From Acidobacteriota bacterium (GTDB lineage: Bacteria > Acidobacteriota > Terriglobia > Terriglobales > Acidobacteriaceae): a stretch of DNA of 43,624 bases. Both the position numbers and the translations under genes were made by a program. Below the pieces are notes generated by a model. The model was not told the origin of the DNA. It saw only the letters and a program-made list of their open reading frames with translations, and did no database searches. This document shows positions 18,431 through 28,212 of the stretch, piece by piece. The stretch spans positions 1 to 43,624 of the forward strand of contig JAFAWX010000206.1 of the NCBI GenBank assembly GCA_019241535.1. The letters run 5' to 3'. Positions within the stretch are counted from its first letter, which is position 1, and each line of letters opens with the position of its first letter.

Positions 18431-20206
18431 GTGACAAAGAACACCATACTCCGAGACTCGATAGAGGCGGCCCAATGGAGTGCGGCTATCTCGTTCCTCG
18501 GCGCGCTGGAAGCAACTAGTGCTGCCCTCGAGCTTGCCAAGCTCTCCTCGGAACAGCAACAGATACTTTTTCGCCATTTACCCCTGGATCTTGCTGCCGC
18601 GATCCTTCCTCATTTTCGGTACTACGACCAGTACGTGCTTCTTCATTCCCTCCCAGTTAGCGAAATGAGAATCTTGGTTGACAAGCTGAGCCCTGGCGAT
18701 CGCATGAGCTTTTTCGACGAACTGCCAGAGGAAGCATGGCAACGCCTCATGGACGAACTTTCCGGTGCAGCGGTCAAGGACAATGGCACTAACGGCGCCC
18801 CTACGGACCTCTTTGCCGGGGCAGCAGCTCCGACCCGTCCAGAAGCAAGAACTGCGGACCCGCCCGAACAAGCAACCGTGCTCGAGGCAATCATCGAGGC
18901 TCATCAGTTGGAGAAACGGTACCAGTTGCCGGACGGAAAGGAAGTGCAGGTCATCGCTCCGATGGATCTGGCGATTGAATCGAATACGATTCTTGCGCTT
19001 CTGGGGCCGTCTGGATCTGGTAAATCAACGCTCTTGCGCATGCTGTCAGGCTTAGTGGAACCGACAGCGGGAACAGTGCTGTGGCATGGAACCTCGGTAG
19101 ATACTGCAAAACGAAACATTGGCATCGTCTTTCAGAGCTTCGCGCTTTTTCCCTGGCTAACTGTGCTTGAAAACGTCGAAGTTCCGCTCGAAGCCAAACG
19201 CCTTCTGCACACCACCCGACATCATCGAGCACTCGAAGCGCTGGCGATGGTGGGACTGAAGGGATTCGAAAACGCTTATCCGAAAGAACTTTCTGGGGGA
19301 ATGAAGCAGAGGGTTGGCCTTGCCCGTGCTTTGGCGGTGGAGCCCGAAGTTCTGTTCATGGATGAACCATTCTCCGCCTTGGATGTGCTCACCGCCGAGA
19401 ACTTGCGTCGCGAACTGGTCGAATTATGGATCGATCACCGCATCCCGACACGAAGTATCTTTCTTGTCACACACAATATTGAAGAAGCGGTTCTGCTGGC
19501 GGACCGGGTTGTCGTTCTGGGTAAAAATCCGGCAAAAATTCGGGCCGATTTCCGCATCTCTCTGCCTCTGCCGCGGGATAGAAAGTCGGCGGAGTTTCTC
19601 CTTTACGTGGATTACATATACAAAGTCATGACCCAGCCCGAGCTGGAAATAGGGCGCTTGACCAGGTTGCCGACGCTTAGCCGACCAGCGTTTCAGGCGC
19701 TGCCACACGCAACCGCAGGCGGTCTGGGAGGCCTGCTTGAATTCCTCGATGACCGCGGAGGGCAGGAAGATCTCTATCATCTCGCGGAAGAGTTGTTGAT
19801 GGAGGTAGACGACCTGTTTCCCATTGTGGATGAGGCTACGATGCTGGGTTTTGCTCATTCAAGCCGGGGGGACGTGCAGATAACTCCAGCAGGCAAGGAA
19901 TTCGCGGAAGCGGATATTTCAACCCGCAAGAAGATTTTTCGCGATGCCGTCCTCGGCCACATTACGCTCATTCAACAGATTCGCAATGCGCTGGAAAGAA
20001 AATCGGACCACACATTACCCGCGGAGTTCTTCCGCGACGTATTGGACGAGCATTTTCCGCCGCAAGAAGCACAGCGTCAACTCGATACCGCGTTGAACTG
20101 GGCACGCTATGCCGAAATCTTCAGCTACGACTCCCAGAGTGACCGGCTGCTTTTAGACGAAGCCTCGCATATTGCCCATCCCGGCAAAGATCATTCCTCT
20201 GTCTAA
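18431..20206 (+). CDS. ABC transporter ATPase with MgtE-N-like N-terminal and AAA-associated C-terminal domains
   Basis: A 591-residue three-part protein. Residues ~18-110 form an all-helical domain resembling the MgtE-N/FliG-like superhelix (repeating [19 protein letters not shown] and [16 protein letters not shown] segments). Residues ~155-400 are a nitrate/taurine-type ABC ATPase with complete motifs: Walker [10 protein letters not shown] (192-200), Q-loop Q235, signature LSGGMKQR (287-294), Walker B VLFMDEP (307-313) and switch H348. Residues ~410-580 match the C-terminal AAA-associated domain found on some nitrate/sulfonate-type ATPases. The gene starts with GTG at 18431, and its stop is 4 nt before the permease ATG, so the two form an operon. 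It probably powers anion or metal-related transport with an added N-terminal regulatory module. The N-terminal assignment is by pattern and less certain than the ATPase. Confidence 0.9.
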   Translation: MTKNTILRDSIEAAQWSAAISFLGALEATSAALELAKLSSEQQQILFRHLPLDLAAAILPHFRYYDQYVLLHSLPVSEMRILVDKLSPGDRMSFFDELPEEAWQRLMDELSGAAVKDNGTNGAPTDLFAGAAAPTRPEARTADPPEQATVLEAIIEAHQLEKRYQLPDGKEVQVIAPMDLAIESNTILALLGPSGSGKSTLLRMLSGLVEPTAGTVLWHGTSVDTAKRNIGIVFQSFALFPWLTVLENVEVPLEAKRLLHTTRHHRALEALAMVGLKGFENAYPKELSGGMKQRVGLARALAVEPEVLFMDEPFSALDVLTAENLRRELVELWIDHRIPTRSIFLVTHNIEEAVLLADRVVVLGKNPAKIRADFRISLPLPRDRKSAEFLLYVDYIYKVMTQPELEIGRLTRLPTLSRPAFQALPHATAGGLGGLLEFLDDRGGQEDLYHLAEELLMEVDDLFPIVDEATMLGFAHSSRGDVQITPAGKEFAEADISTRKKIFRDAVLGHITLIQQIRNALERKSDHTLPAEFFRDVLDEHFPPQEAQRQLDTALNWARYAEIFSYDSQSDRLLLDEASHIAHPGKDHSSV

Positions 20207-20210
20207 AATA

Positions 20211-21965
20211 ATGGCCCAGCCGCCAATCTCCCGCTCACTCATTCGGCCAGCCGGGTGGGGTAACGTTCCCCCCGGCGTAACCTCGTTCATTCGAGAGTTG
20301 CCGATCGTGCTGGGTGGCATGGGTTTGTTTTACAGCGTCATCACTCTTGCTCGGTACTGGTCAAGTCCGGTTACGGCTTCAGCCGAGATCAGCCTGATTC
20401 CCGCGGCATTGCCTAAATACGCGCTTTTTTCAGTGTTACGAATCGCAGTCGCCTATTTTTTCAGCTTCGTTTTCGCTCTCGCTTACGGGTACATTGCCGC
20501 TTACAACCGGAAGGCTGAGCAGTTGATGGTTCCATTGCTAGATACGCTGCAATCAATCCCCGTCCTCAGTTTCCTTCCACCGGTGATGATGTCGATGGTG
20601 GCCCTGTTTCCCCGGCGAAAGTTGGGCGTGGAGCTTGGATCAGTGCTATTGATCTTTACGGGCCAGGTTTGGAACATGACATTTAGCTTTTATTCGTCCC
20701 TGAAGAGCATCCCGACGGAAATGCGGGAAGCGGCATTAGCCTATGGCTTGCACCCTTGGCAGCGGTTCTGGCAACTCGAACTGCCGCATGCCGCCATCGG
20801 CCTGATCTGGAATTCCATGATGTCTGTGGCTGGGGCGTGGTTTTTCTTGATGGCTTGCGAAATGTTCGTCCTGGGAGCTCGAGATTTTCGCCTGCCTGGC
20901 CTTGGATCTTATTTGCAAACCGCAGCCAATGCTGGCGACATTAAAGCACTCTGCTGGGGAGTGGCGACGATGATAGCGGTTATTGTTCTGATCGACCAAT
21001 TGATTTGGCGTCCGGTAATTGCCTGGGCGGAGAAATTTAAACTCGAACAGATAGCATCATCGGAGATTCCGCGATCGCCCATATTGTCTCTGTTACGAAG
21101 TTCACGCCTGCTGCCATTCTTCTCGCGTTATCTGATTTTCCCCATCCGGGAACAATTGAACATGCACTTTGCGGGGGCATCCCCAGAACGCTCACCGATG
21201 GTTCGTTGCAACGGATTGTTCCAATGGACTTTCGGAGGGCTCGTGATCGCTGTACTCGGGGGAATCTTGTATGCCGTGGCAAGGCTGCTGGAAACGCTTG
21301 TGAGGATCTCGCCTTCGGAGCTGCGGCAACTACTTGGGGGCGCCGCCGCCACTTTCCTGAGGGTGGAAATTGCTCTTTTACTTGCCGGGTTGTGGGCTGT
21401 TCCGGTTGGAATCACTTTAGGTTTGCGGCCTCGCCTTTCAGCCATTGCCCAGCCAATTGCGCAAATCGCCGCGTCAGTACCGGCCACGGCATTATTCCCC
21501 GTTATTCTCCTGGTTTTGGTCCGGGCGGGTGGCGGCCTGGGCACCGGCTCGATTCTCTTGCTGCTGCTCGGTACGCAGTGGTACGTGCTTTTTAATGTCG
21601 TCGCAGGAGCCATGGCAATTCCGGCAGACCTGAAGGAGGTTTGCAATGTTTATGGTTTGAGAACGACCGAGCGCTGGCGGCGGCTCTTCCTGCCGGGCAT
21701 ATTTCCGTATTTGATCACTGGGCTGATTACCGCCTCGGGTGGTGCGTGGAACGCGAGTATTGTTGCAGAGTACTTCCACTTTCGCGGTCAAACCATGTCC
21801 ACAATAGGACTGGGAGCTATCATCAGCCAAGCCACGGATAACGGCAATTTTCGGCTTCTTTTGTCAGCCACGGTCGTAATGGCCATCATCGTGGTATCCA
21901 TCAATCGCTTAGTCTGGCGGCGTCTTTATATCTTGGCTGCGACTCGTTTCAAGTTAGAGGCCTGA
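20211..21965 (+). CDS. ABC transporter permease, two transport domains fused in one chain
   Basis: A 584-residue membrane protein carrying two copies of the SsuC/TauC/NrtB-type binding-protein-dependent transport domain. I start at the ATG at 20211, 4 nt after the ATPase stop; the frame also opens with TTG at 20172, overlapping that gene. The two coupling (EAA-type) loops are visible: MREAALAYGLHPWQRFWQLE in the first half and LKEVCNVYGLRTTERWRRLF in the second. Each half has about five to six hydrophobic segments, and a hydrophilic linker lies near residues 285-335. Such a chain can supply both membrane halves of one importer with the preceding ATPase. No periplasmic substrate-binding protein lies in the window, so the substrate and even the direction of transport are open. 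Confidence 0.9.
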   Translation: MAQPPISRSLIRPAGWGNVPPGVTSFIRELPIVLGGMGLFYSVITLARYWSSPVTASAEISLIPAALPKYALFSVLRIAVAYFFSFVFALAYGYIAAYNRKAEQLMVPLLDTLQSIPVLSFLPPVMMSMVALFPRRKLGVELGSVLLIFTGQVWNMTFSFYSSLKSIPTEMREAALAYGLHPWQRFWQLELPHAAIGLIWNSMMSVAGAWFFLMACEMFVLGARDFRLPGLGSYLQTAANAGDIKALCWGVATMIAVIVLIDQLIWRPVIAWAEKFKLEQIASSEIPRSPILSLLRSSRLLPFFSRYLIFPIREQLNMHFAGASPERSPMVRCNGLFQWTFGGLVIAVLGGILYAVARLLETLVRISPSELRQLLGGAAATFLRVEIALLLAGLWAVPVGITLGLRPRLSAIAQPIAQIAASVPATALFPVILLVLVRAGGGLGTGSILLLLLGTQWYVLFNVVAGAMAIPADLKEVCNVYGLRTTERWRRLFLPGIFPYLITGLITASGGAWNASIVAEYFHFRGQTMSTIGLGAIISQATDNGNFRLLLSATVVMAIIVVSINRLVWRRLYILAATRFKLEA

Positions 21966-22769
21966 GTTCCAGCAGAAGCCAGCTATTGCGATCACGCGAC
22001 CACTGGCAATACCTCGGAATTAGCGCCAGTGCACTGGCTCCAAACAAGAGAACCGGCCCCTTTTATTTTCGAACTGCCGTCCACGGTGGCACGTAACCTG
22101 GTCTATCACCTCACCGCTGCCTACAGTAGGCGTTCGACTAATTGCCGTGGCGAACTAACTGAACTGGGCACCAAAAAAGATCTCCGTAGCGGAGAACGTC
22201 GGCTGATCGCCTCGCCGGCGTCAATACCGCGACGAACCACATCGCGCATGGGTAAACGACCACGACTCGTATAACCGGGCTCATGCTGCACGTCCGTGCT
22301 CGTCTCTGCATTGAGGCAGAAGAAGACGGTTTCAGGTTTTCGCCGCCGGAATGACGAATGCGTGGCTATATGGCTCATATCGAGTTTAGGTGAGCATCCG
22401 TCGGTGCTGGCATACATCGAAGAAGTTTGCATGTTGCAATGCGCGGCAATGACCCCGTCGCAGTGGTCGTCGCGTGAATGCGCAAAGTTGTCCGCTGTGT
22501 CTAAGGCAGCGCTTCGGGTTGGTGGCTCCTTAAGCATCGCCTGAGGCGCTCGGCCCTGAGACCTCATGCTGGGGGCGATTAAAAGAACGACATGGTTTCA
22601 ATAGGCAGATTGAACTCAGGATGGCGGTCAGCGGGGTACGCGCTCGCCGTGAGCGACAAACGGGAATGGAAACATGCAATGAGCATTTCAATGATTCTTC
22701 GTAAATCCTGGCGAAAACAGGAACGGGAGTACTTTTCGACGCGGGTCCTCGCTGCGTGTGCTTATACGC
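21966..22769. other. Long gene-free stretch between convergent genes
   Basis: About 800 nt between the plus-strand permease and the minus-strand cytochrome gene. The largest frame (22121-22567, minus, 148 codons) gives a translation with no family resemblance and no ribosome binding site. No terminator with a clear T-tract was seen. Confidence 0.4.
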
Positions 22770-23291
22770 CTATGTCCCCGATTTGGGCACTCTTGCGAGA
22801 GCTGCCTTCGTCGGATCAGGTAGTTTATCTGCATGCGCCAGTAGCAACGAAACCTGCCACATCTCCGTCGTTGAAAGCTGCTGATTGAAACTTGGCATGC
22901 CGCTTAGCCGGATACCGTTGGCGACCTTCCAGTATGTCTCGCCGGGTTCGTCGTCGGTCACACCCTTACCCCGAAAGAGGTGCGGTGGGCGGGGAAATTG
23001 ACCTTTGGCAATGGCCGTTTGTTCCTCGCCGGGAAGGCCGTGACAGACGGCACAATGCTGCTTGTAGATGCGGGCACCTGCAGTAAGGTTCGACTCGTCT
23101 GCTGGAACTGGCACTTGCGTCGGCATTTCTTTTTCTATACGGGCGTGGAGGGCCATTACCGCGAATTTCTTCTCGAAAGGCATAGGCTTGGCGGAGGTAG
23201 CAACCGGCGCCATTCCGGTCCCGAAGTAAACATACGCTCCGGCGATAATCAGAAGAATTGTTACTACTATGCCCAACCCGAATCCCCTCAT
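22770..23291 (-). CDS. Membrane-anchored mono-heme cytochrome c
   Basis: A 173-residue electron-transfer protein. The ATG at 23291 is chosen because GGGAGG lies just upstream (about 5 nt spacing); the frame extends 8 codons further without a signal. Residues ~3-24 form a single hydrophobic anchor (GFGLGIVVTILLIIAGAYVY), after which the protein faces the periplasm. The heme-binding motif CAVCH is at 80-84, and the likely axial methionine is M132 in LSGMPSF, a typical class-I cytochrome c layout. The segment GARIYKQHCAVCHGLPG and the later W-K-V-A-N-G-I motif resemble the small cytochromes found with alcohol dehydrogenases and oxidases. It is colinear with the YVTN and PhoD genes, but gaps of several hundred bases argue against a tight operon. 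Its redox partner is unknown. Confidence 0.88.
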   Translation of the reverse strand: MRGFGLGIVVTILLIIAGAYVYFGTGMAPVATSAKPMPFEKKFAVMALHARIEKEMPTQVPVPADESNLTAGARIYKQHCAVCHGLPGEEQTAIAKGQFPRPPHLFRGKGVTDDEPGETYWKVANGIRLSGMPSFNQQLSTTEMWQVSLLLAHADKLPDPTKAALARVPKSGT

Positions 23292-23784
23292 CAGTTCCTC
23301 CCTGCTCAGGATCATATTTGCCGCTAAACTCGATTAAATGAAGATGCTGCCCGCCTAGGCTACATTTTCGACTCAGGTTCATCCTGCGCATTCCTAGTTT
23401 TTCAGCCGCGCACTTCAATTTTGAGCCTTTTACCCATCCCGCTGTGTACGCAAATAGTACCCTTTTCTTTTAGACGTTCCTTTTGGCGATCGAAAGGAAT
23501 GCGACCAGGGCGCCCATGTTCTAGAACGGTTTGCAGCAATGCACAGCAGCAGCTACATCGAACAGCTGTTAATCAAGGGAAATCTCGATATTCCTGGTGC
23601 TCGCAATTTGCCCGCGCCGACCAACGGCGTCCTGCAGGAACCGAGTTAACTAAAGCCACGGGAATGGTTTTGAGTACTCCTCGTCCAGAACCCGCCTTTC
23701 GCCGGCAACTAGTGATTGTCAATCACTTGAGATCTGTGCTGCATTGCCGGATCTCCTCCGTCGTCTCGGTGAGTTCGCCATGGC
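23292..23784. other. Gene-free stretch upstream of the cytochrome c gene
   Basis: About 490 nt without a supportable gene. It contains a perfect 7-bp inverted repeat, TTCCTTT (23477-23483) and AAAGGAA (23493-23499), separated by 9 nt and about 190 nt upstream of the cytochrome start. This could be an operator or a chance hairpin. No T-tract follows on either strand. Confidence 0.3.
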
Positions 23785-24834
23785 TCACTCTCTATACAGG
23801 GTATATTCCGCGGCCGTCTGGACCGACGACCTACCTTTGGACGGCCCAAGCAAGTCCATCCGGCCCTTTCCGGTAGGTATATGTCCGGTGACGGACAACG
23901 TCCTCAAATCAACGACGGCGATGTTATTATCGCGACTCACCGCAACATATGCGACGGATCCATCAGGCACAACTAAGATACCCGCGCATCCGGCTCCAAG
24001 GCTGATTCTTTTCATTTCTTTCCGAGAGGCGGCATCCACCACAATCAAGTCTCCATCCCCAAGATCAGAAACCAGAACCCGCTTGCCGTCAGGCGTGAAC
24101 TCAAGTCGATTCGCGAATTTGGTTTTTAGGTTCATGGTCTGAATCACTTTCTTGGTTGCGATGTCGATGATCGTGACCATGTCTTCGTGAGATGCTGCCC
24201 ACAGCTCTTTCTCGTCCGGTGACACGTCGAATCCCTCGGGTCCCTTGCTTACGGGCACCATGGTCTCGTTCCAAGCGGAAGAATCAGCATTTTGGTCGCG
24301 CTCGAAGAAACCGATGCTGCTCGAGTTGATGTTGGCGCTATATATCGCGCTTTGATCGGCTTTCACCTTCAACATGTGAGTGCGGTTCTGACCGGTACCC
24401 AGGACCCATGTAATCTCGTTGGAACGCGGATCGTAACAGCCAATAACTTTGCTCCCTTCGGCGGTGAAGTACACCTTGCCATCGGCCATATCAAGGCCGT
24501 GCGGCGCCCTAAGCGGCCCAATGTCCACTGCGGGCAGCGGCTTCCGGCGGGACAGATCGACAACTGAAAGAGTTCTCTGGGGAACCCGGGATGCGCCGTA
24601 AGTGGAAATGTAAGCTCGAGTGCCGTCTTCGCTCACGACTACTTCATGTGGATCCTCATTGGCAGGAACGCGTCCGACGATTTTGCGCGTAGCAGGATCG
24701 ATAATCGCAAGCGAGCGATCCTCTTTTTCGAGGACAAGCAGCGCTGCAGATAGGCTTTGGGAAAATGCAAATGAGGTAAGGCACAAGTTCGTGAGAAAAA
24801 GTAATGCCGCCGATATCCAATTCCTTGAACTCAT
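23785..24834 (-). CDS. Exported YVTN-type beta-propeller protein
   Basis: A 349-residue secreted protein when started at the ATG at 24834. The open frame reaches back to 25134, but the preceding 100 residues show no family features, while the chosen start gives a clean Sec signal peptide (AALLFLTNLCLTSFAFSQ). The mature part is a seven-bladed-propeller-type repeat protein of the YVTN/surface-layer family, with recurring blades of the form I-I-D-x-A-T-x-K-x-x and P-D-G-x-x-x-x-V-x. Examples are residues ~40-80 (LAIIDPATRKIVGRV), ~225-255 (MVTIIDIATKKVIQTM) and ~300-325 (NNIAVVDLRTLSVTGH). These proteins bind or scaffold extracellular partners, and enzymatic activity is not expected. The weak AAGGA is 12 nt upstream, so the exact start is uncertain. 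It lies between the cytochrome and PhoD genes. Confidence 0.85.
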   Translation of the reverse strand: MSSRNWISAALLFLTNLCLTSFAFSQSLSAALLVLEKEDRSLAIIDPATRKIVGRVPANEDPHEVVVSEDGTRAYISTYGASRVPQRTLSVVDLSRRKPLPAVDIGPLRAPHGLDMADGKVYFTAEGSKVIGCYDPRSNEITWVLGTGQNRTHMLKVKADQSAIYSANINSSSIGFFERDQNADSSAWNETMVPVSKGPEGFDVSPDEKELWAASHEDMVTIIDIATKKVIQTMNLKTKFANRLEFTPDGKRVLVSDLGDGDLIVVDAASRKEMKRISLGAGCAGILVVPDGSVAYVAVSRDNNIAVVDLRTLSVTGHIPTGKGRMDLLGPSKGRSSVQTAAEYTLYRE

Positions 24835-25156
24835 TTGGGCTGGCAGTCCTTTCAGGAAACCCTCAGCCGTTTGGGAATCCATCATGGCAACGTGCACAGC
24901 TGAAATAGCATTAAATTTCGCCCTGCCATTCCCAACGGGATCGGCCGCATCCAGATGTTCGGTGGCGGCCTTCTCCAACATTAGTATCAGAGCGTTTGAC
25001 AGAATTTCTAGCCACGTCAAGGAAGCATTGTACCGTGTACGATTGCGAATCTTTGCAAGCTCTCTGCGCGATGGTTTGGAATTGAGGACGCCATAGCTGC
25101 GCGGCCCCCTTCTCATTTCCCTGTGAAAGGCCACCGCGTCTCTCGGTTTTCACAGA
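24835..25156. other. Spacer between PhoD and YVTN genes
   Basis: About 320 nt, open in the YVTN frame but without coding character. It probably contains the YVTN promoter or a longer leader. Nothing else was recognised. Confidence 0.3.
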
Positions 25157-27244
25157 CTAGATCGAAAATCGGGGATCCCCTTCGACGATCTGTAGATCAA
25201 GGCACGGGCGTTCCCCTTTGCGCCACAGCTTGGCTCGATGGCGCGTGCGATACAGTAATGGTCCGCCGTCGGCGCGCACACTCCGCTCGATTGGTCGGGG
25301 GATGCAAACAAATTCCGTTTCCAGACTATCGGCCGCAGCCTGAACCACAGCGTAGCCATGTCCGCCCATATCAACAAAGGATACGTGCGGCGACAAATCA
25401 GGGTTAGATCGAGAGCGAGCCTTATTGATGTCCCCGGTCTGCGCGTACTCCAAGCAGGAGCGCACACCGTGATGAAGCAGAAGGTTCAATGTCGGTTGGG
25501 GCCGTCCGTCAGTCGGCCCTTGGCCGACAAACAGCGGGCGAAGAGGATGCTCCCGGGACAGACTATGTTCGAGGGCTTCAACCATGCCAGGGGCTGAGAT
25601 TGAACCGGTAACAAACGCAATTCCCACCGGCTCGAATTTTCGCGGCGGTAGGGCTTTTGCAGCCAGACCAGCCCAAAAACTATGGCGATCGCCGGCAATG
25701 GTGACAAAGCCGGTTATTTCTCGGTCGCGAACGAAATCATAGATTTCAGCACGTTCAACATAAGCTGTGCTGTGATCACCGGCGCCAAATGCTGCGTCGA
25801 AACCTGCGTATCCGGTGCCCGGCCACTCGACTGTCAGGCCGGAAGGCAACTCCTGGGGATCAGCGCGCATATCGAGGGTCGCGACTGTATCACCCCAGAT
25901 TTTCCAGGTTGCTTTCGAATTGCGTAAACGTTCTAAAAACCATCTCTTCTGCTCTACTCCGAGAATCGTCGTAGGTGGTTCATTCTGCCTGAAGTTTGGA
26001 ACTTTAGCCTGACCATATGCGATGTATGCGGGGGGATTGCCACCATTGAAAGCCCGTCCACCATCAAGAATCTCGAGTACCTCCTGCGGAATAAAACCGG
26101 GGAAATGGTCGCTCGATAAGGCGCGCGCTTCTGTACGATACGTAGGTTCCTCTGACCGATAGCTGCGTTGATCGGTAATAATCAGCTCTACATTGCGCCC
26201 CCACCGGAGGGTCCGATATCCCCGAAGACTGCCAATCGCAGTCAAATTATTAGGTTCCTGACCCAAGCCGTGCTCATCAAAGCGTGTTATCGGAGCATCG
26301 CTTACTCGCGGAGCATTAAACGTCTTAAGCGAGGGTCCGCTGGGCTTGAACAAACGGGCCGGTTGATATTCAAAGAATGCCTGGTTTGCGGCTACTTTCC
26401 GTGTCTGTGCAGGCCGATTCTTTCCTTCGAACCGTTGCAGCCCCTGCCAACCTAACCAGCTATATTCATGGTTATCCCACATGCACACAAAAGGCCAGCG
26501 GGCCCGCGCGTCTTGCAAATCCGGGTCATGCAGGTAATTGCGATAAATGGCACGGTAGTCGCCGACCGTCCTTGGAATATGAAAGTCCTCGATTTTTTCT
26601 CCCTGCTCGTAGCGGACGATATCCCGCAAGCTGCGGTCATACATACCTTGCGGTCGATCCTCTGGGTACCACACCATTTCATAGATGAAATCGCCCAAAT
26701 GCAGCACGAACCCCAAGCGATCCGATTCTCCGGCACGCTCGTCCTCGAAGATCATTCTGCGGTATGCATTCTGTGCCCCCTGATTGGCGTTCTGGCATGA
26801 GACGAAGGCAAAACGAACAGGCCCCGGATCATCATCGGCGGGGGCGGTAATGGTCCTTCCAATCCGACTTCCATACCCGCTCGGGTCGGTAAAGCGGTAC
26901 CAGTAAACTCGCGCCGGCTTCAATTGACCAGCAAGTACCCGGCAGGTCCAGTCGGACTCTTCCGAGATCGGAGCTTCTCGAGCCGCTAGAACTCGCCGAA
27001 ACTTATCGTCTTCGGAGACTTCGACAATTAGCTTTTGTGCTGACTTGCCGTCCGCCGGTGGCCGGCGGGTCCATAACAGCACACTGTCGCTTTCGGGATC
27101 ACCCGACGCAACTCCCTCGGGGTAAATGTCCCTGCGTTCCTCCCATACACACGTGGACGGCTCTGGATCGGTCCGACCCCATACTGCGGTGGCGCCGAGT
27201 GCTAGTGCCGTTCGAATAAAAGAGCGTCTATTAATTGGGCCCAT
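25157..27244 (-). CDS. phoD: PhoD-like alkaline phosphatase/phosphodiesterase, Tat-exported
   Basis: A 695-residue metallophosphatase of the PhoD family. The N-terminal twin-arginine signal NRRSFIRTALALGATAV (residues 5-21) fits the known Tat export of PhoD. An N-terminal Ig-like domain (about 40-135, containing YPEGVASGDPESDSVLLWTR) precedes the metallophosphatase domain. Metal-site motifs include FVSCQN near 149, LHLGDFIYE near 182-190, CMWDNHEYSW near 253-262 and a late GDRHSFW near 525-531. Family members hydrolyse phosphodiesters such as teichoic or phospholipid headgroups using Ca2+ and Fe3+ and are induced by phosphate starvation in many soil bacteria. No Pho box could be identified by eye. 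The ATG at 27244 lacks a good ribosome binding site. It is slightly longer than Bacillus PhoD but within the family's range. Confidence 0.9.
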   Translation of the reverse strand: MGPINRRSFIRTALALGATAVWGRTDPEPSTCVWEERRDIYPEGVASGDPESDSVLLWTRRPPADGKSAQKLIVEVSEDDKFRRVLAAREAPISEESDWTCRVLAGQLKPARVYWYRFTDPSGYGSRIGRTITAPADDDPGPVRFAFVSCQNANQGAQNAYRRMIFEDERAGESDRLGFVLHLGDFIYEMVWYPEDRPQGMYDRSLRDIVRYEQGEKIEDFHIPRTVGDYRAIYRNYLHDPDLQDARARWPFVCMWDNHEYSWLGWQGLQRFEGKNRPAQTRKVAANQAFFEYQPARLFKPSGPSLKTFNAPRVSDAPITRFDEHGLGQEPNNLTAIGSLRGYRTLRWGRNVELIITDQRSYRSEEPTYRTEARALSSDHFPGFIPQEVLEILDGGRAFNGGNPPAYIAYGQAKVPNFRQNEPPTTILGVEQKRWFLERLRNSKATWKIWGDTVATLDMRADPQELPSGLTVEWPGTGYAGFDAAFGAGDHSTAYVERAEIYDFVRDREITGFVTIAGDRHSFWAGLAAKALPPRKFEPVGIAFVTGSISAPGMVEALEHSLSREHPLRPLFVGQGPTDGRPQPTLNLLLHHGVRSCLEYAQTGDINKARSRSNPDLSPHVSFVDMGGHGYAVVQAAADSLETEFVCIPRPIERSVRADGGPLLYRTRHRAKLWRKGERPCLDLQIVEGDPRFSI

Positions 27245-27753
27245 GAAAGATAAACCGCGCTTTTCGCCTAATTGCCTGGCGCTCTGCCCTGCAGCTTCAG
27301 TTTACCGCCGCATTGCCATCTGCGCGGGAGCCGTATGCGAAGTCGTCCTGAAGAAAAGTCTCGTGAAATCAGGCTACGTCGGCCGCCTTCGAAATCCGGT
27401 GTTGTGACGGTCCATCCCGGACGGCCGTCATATAGACGCAATGGACTCAGTTTTTAATAAGGCTCGCCTGATGCAGCGGGCATCGCCGGGGTGTAGCGTG
27501 GGGGACCTGTGAAGCACGGGGCCGCAGAGAAACGATGTAGTGCATGCGTCGATTACCAAGAAATGACCGTTCGCAGCTATTATTCGAATCATCCTTCCTC
27601 GGCTTTGGGTGGGTCTTTGCCGCCGCTCACGCGGATGTGCGTAGTATGCACAAGTGGGAAGCGCAGGCTGCGCTTCTCCGGCACTGCCCCCCAAAAGGCG
27701 GAGTACTTTTTGCATCGCTCTGACGGTGGTTGCGCTTTCAGGGAGGCATGAAG
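27245..27753. other. Divergent intergenic stretch between phoD and a nucleotidyltransferase gene
   Basis: About 510 nt without a gene. Small frames on both strands (27428-27715 minus, 27509-27751 plus) have no family resemblance. It must hold the promoters of both flanking genes. No clear elements were found. Confidence 0.35.
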
Positions 27754-28212
27754 ATGTCGACGGAAAGAAATCTGATGACTGATGCCCTGAAGGCTATTGT
27801 GAAGCTGGTGGTTGATTGGTTGGCGTCAAGAGGCGATATTCGCGGAATTGCGCTTATAGGTTCCTACGCGCGTAATGAAGCGCTGCCGCACTCTGATATC
27901 GACTTCCTTATTATTGCCCACCACTCTGATGCATTCCGAGATCCTGAGTGGGTATTTGAGATCAATTGGCTATCAACAGGTCGTTATCCAATAACGTGGT
28001 GCGATGAAGAATACGGCGCAGTATGGAGTCGTAGAGTGTGGTTTCAGCCGGACGGCGAAGCCGAATTTGCATTCGCCAAGATCTCCTGGGCAGAAGCGTC
28101 TCCCGTAGACCCGGGCACAAGCAAGGTTGTAGCCGGAGGGTGTCAAATACTCTACGATCCGGATGAAAGCCTAGGACGACTCATGCTGGCCCTAAGTTGT
28201 TCTATGTCCTGA
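27754..28212 (+). CDS. Nucleotidyltransferase-fold protein
   Basis: A 152-residue protein with a polymerase-beta-like nucleotidyltransferase core. The ATG at 27754 is preferred, with GGGAGG ending 7 nt upstream; a nearer ATG at 27748 overlaps the ideal spacing. The signature is the pair IALIGSYARNEALPHSDIDF at about residues 32-51: G-S in the first turn and the D-x-D metal-binding pair (D49, D51), which bind the nucleotide and catalytic Mg2+. A third acidic residue further on is not obvious. Small proteins of this fold include MNT antitoxin-type AMPylases and aminoglycoside-type adenylyltransferases. No HEPN toxin partner is adjacent, so a toxin-antitoxin role is not supported. Its substrate is unknown. 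Confidence 0.8.
   Translation: MSTERNLMTDALKAIVKLVVDWLASRGDIRGIALIGSYARNEALPHSDIDFLIIAHHSDAFRDPEWVFEINWLSTGRYPITWCDEEYGAVWSRRVWFQPDGEAEFAFAKISWAEASPVDPGTSKVVAGGCQILYDPDESLGRLMLALSCSMS

Noticed and set aside
22121-22567. 148-codon minus-strand open frame between convergent genes
   Set aside because: Composition looks random, no start signal, and no recognised motif. I considered a cysteine/histidine metal-binding protein but the spacing fits none.
24835-25134. N-terminal extension of the YVTN protein
   Set aside because: These 100 codons have no family features and would place the signal peptide in the middle of the protein. The internal ATG at 24834 is preferred.
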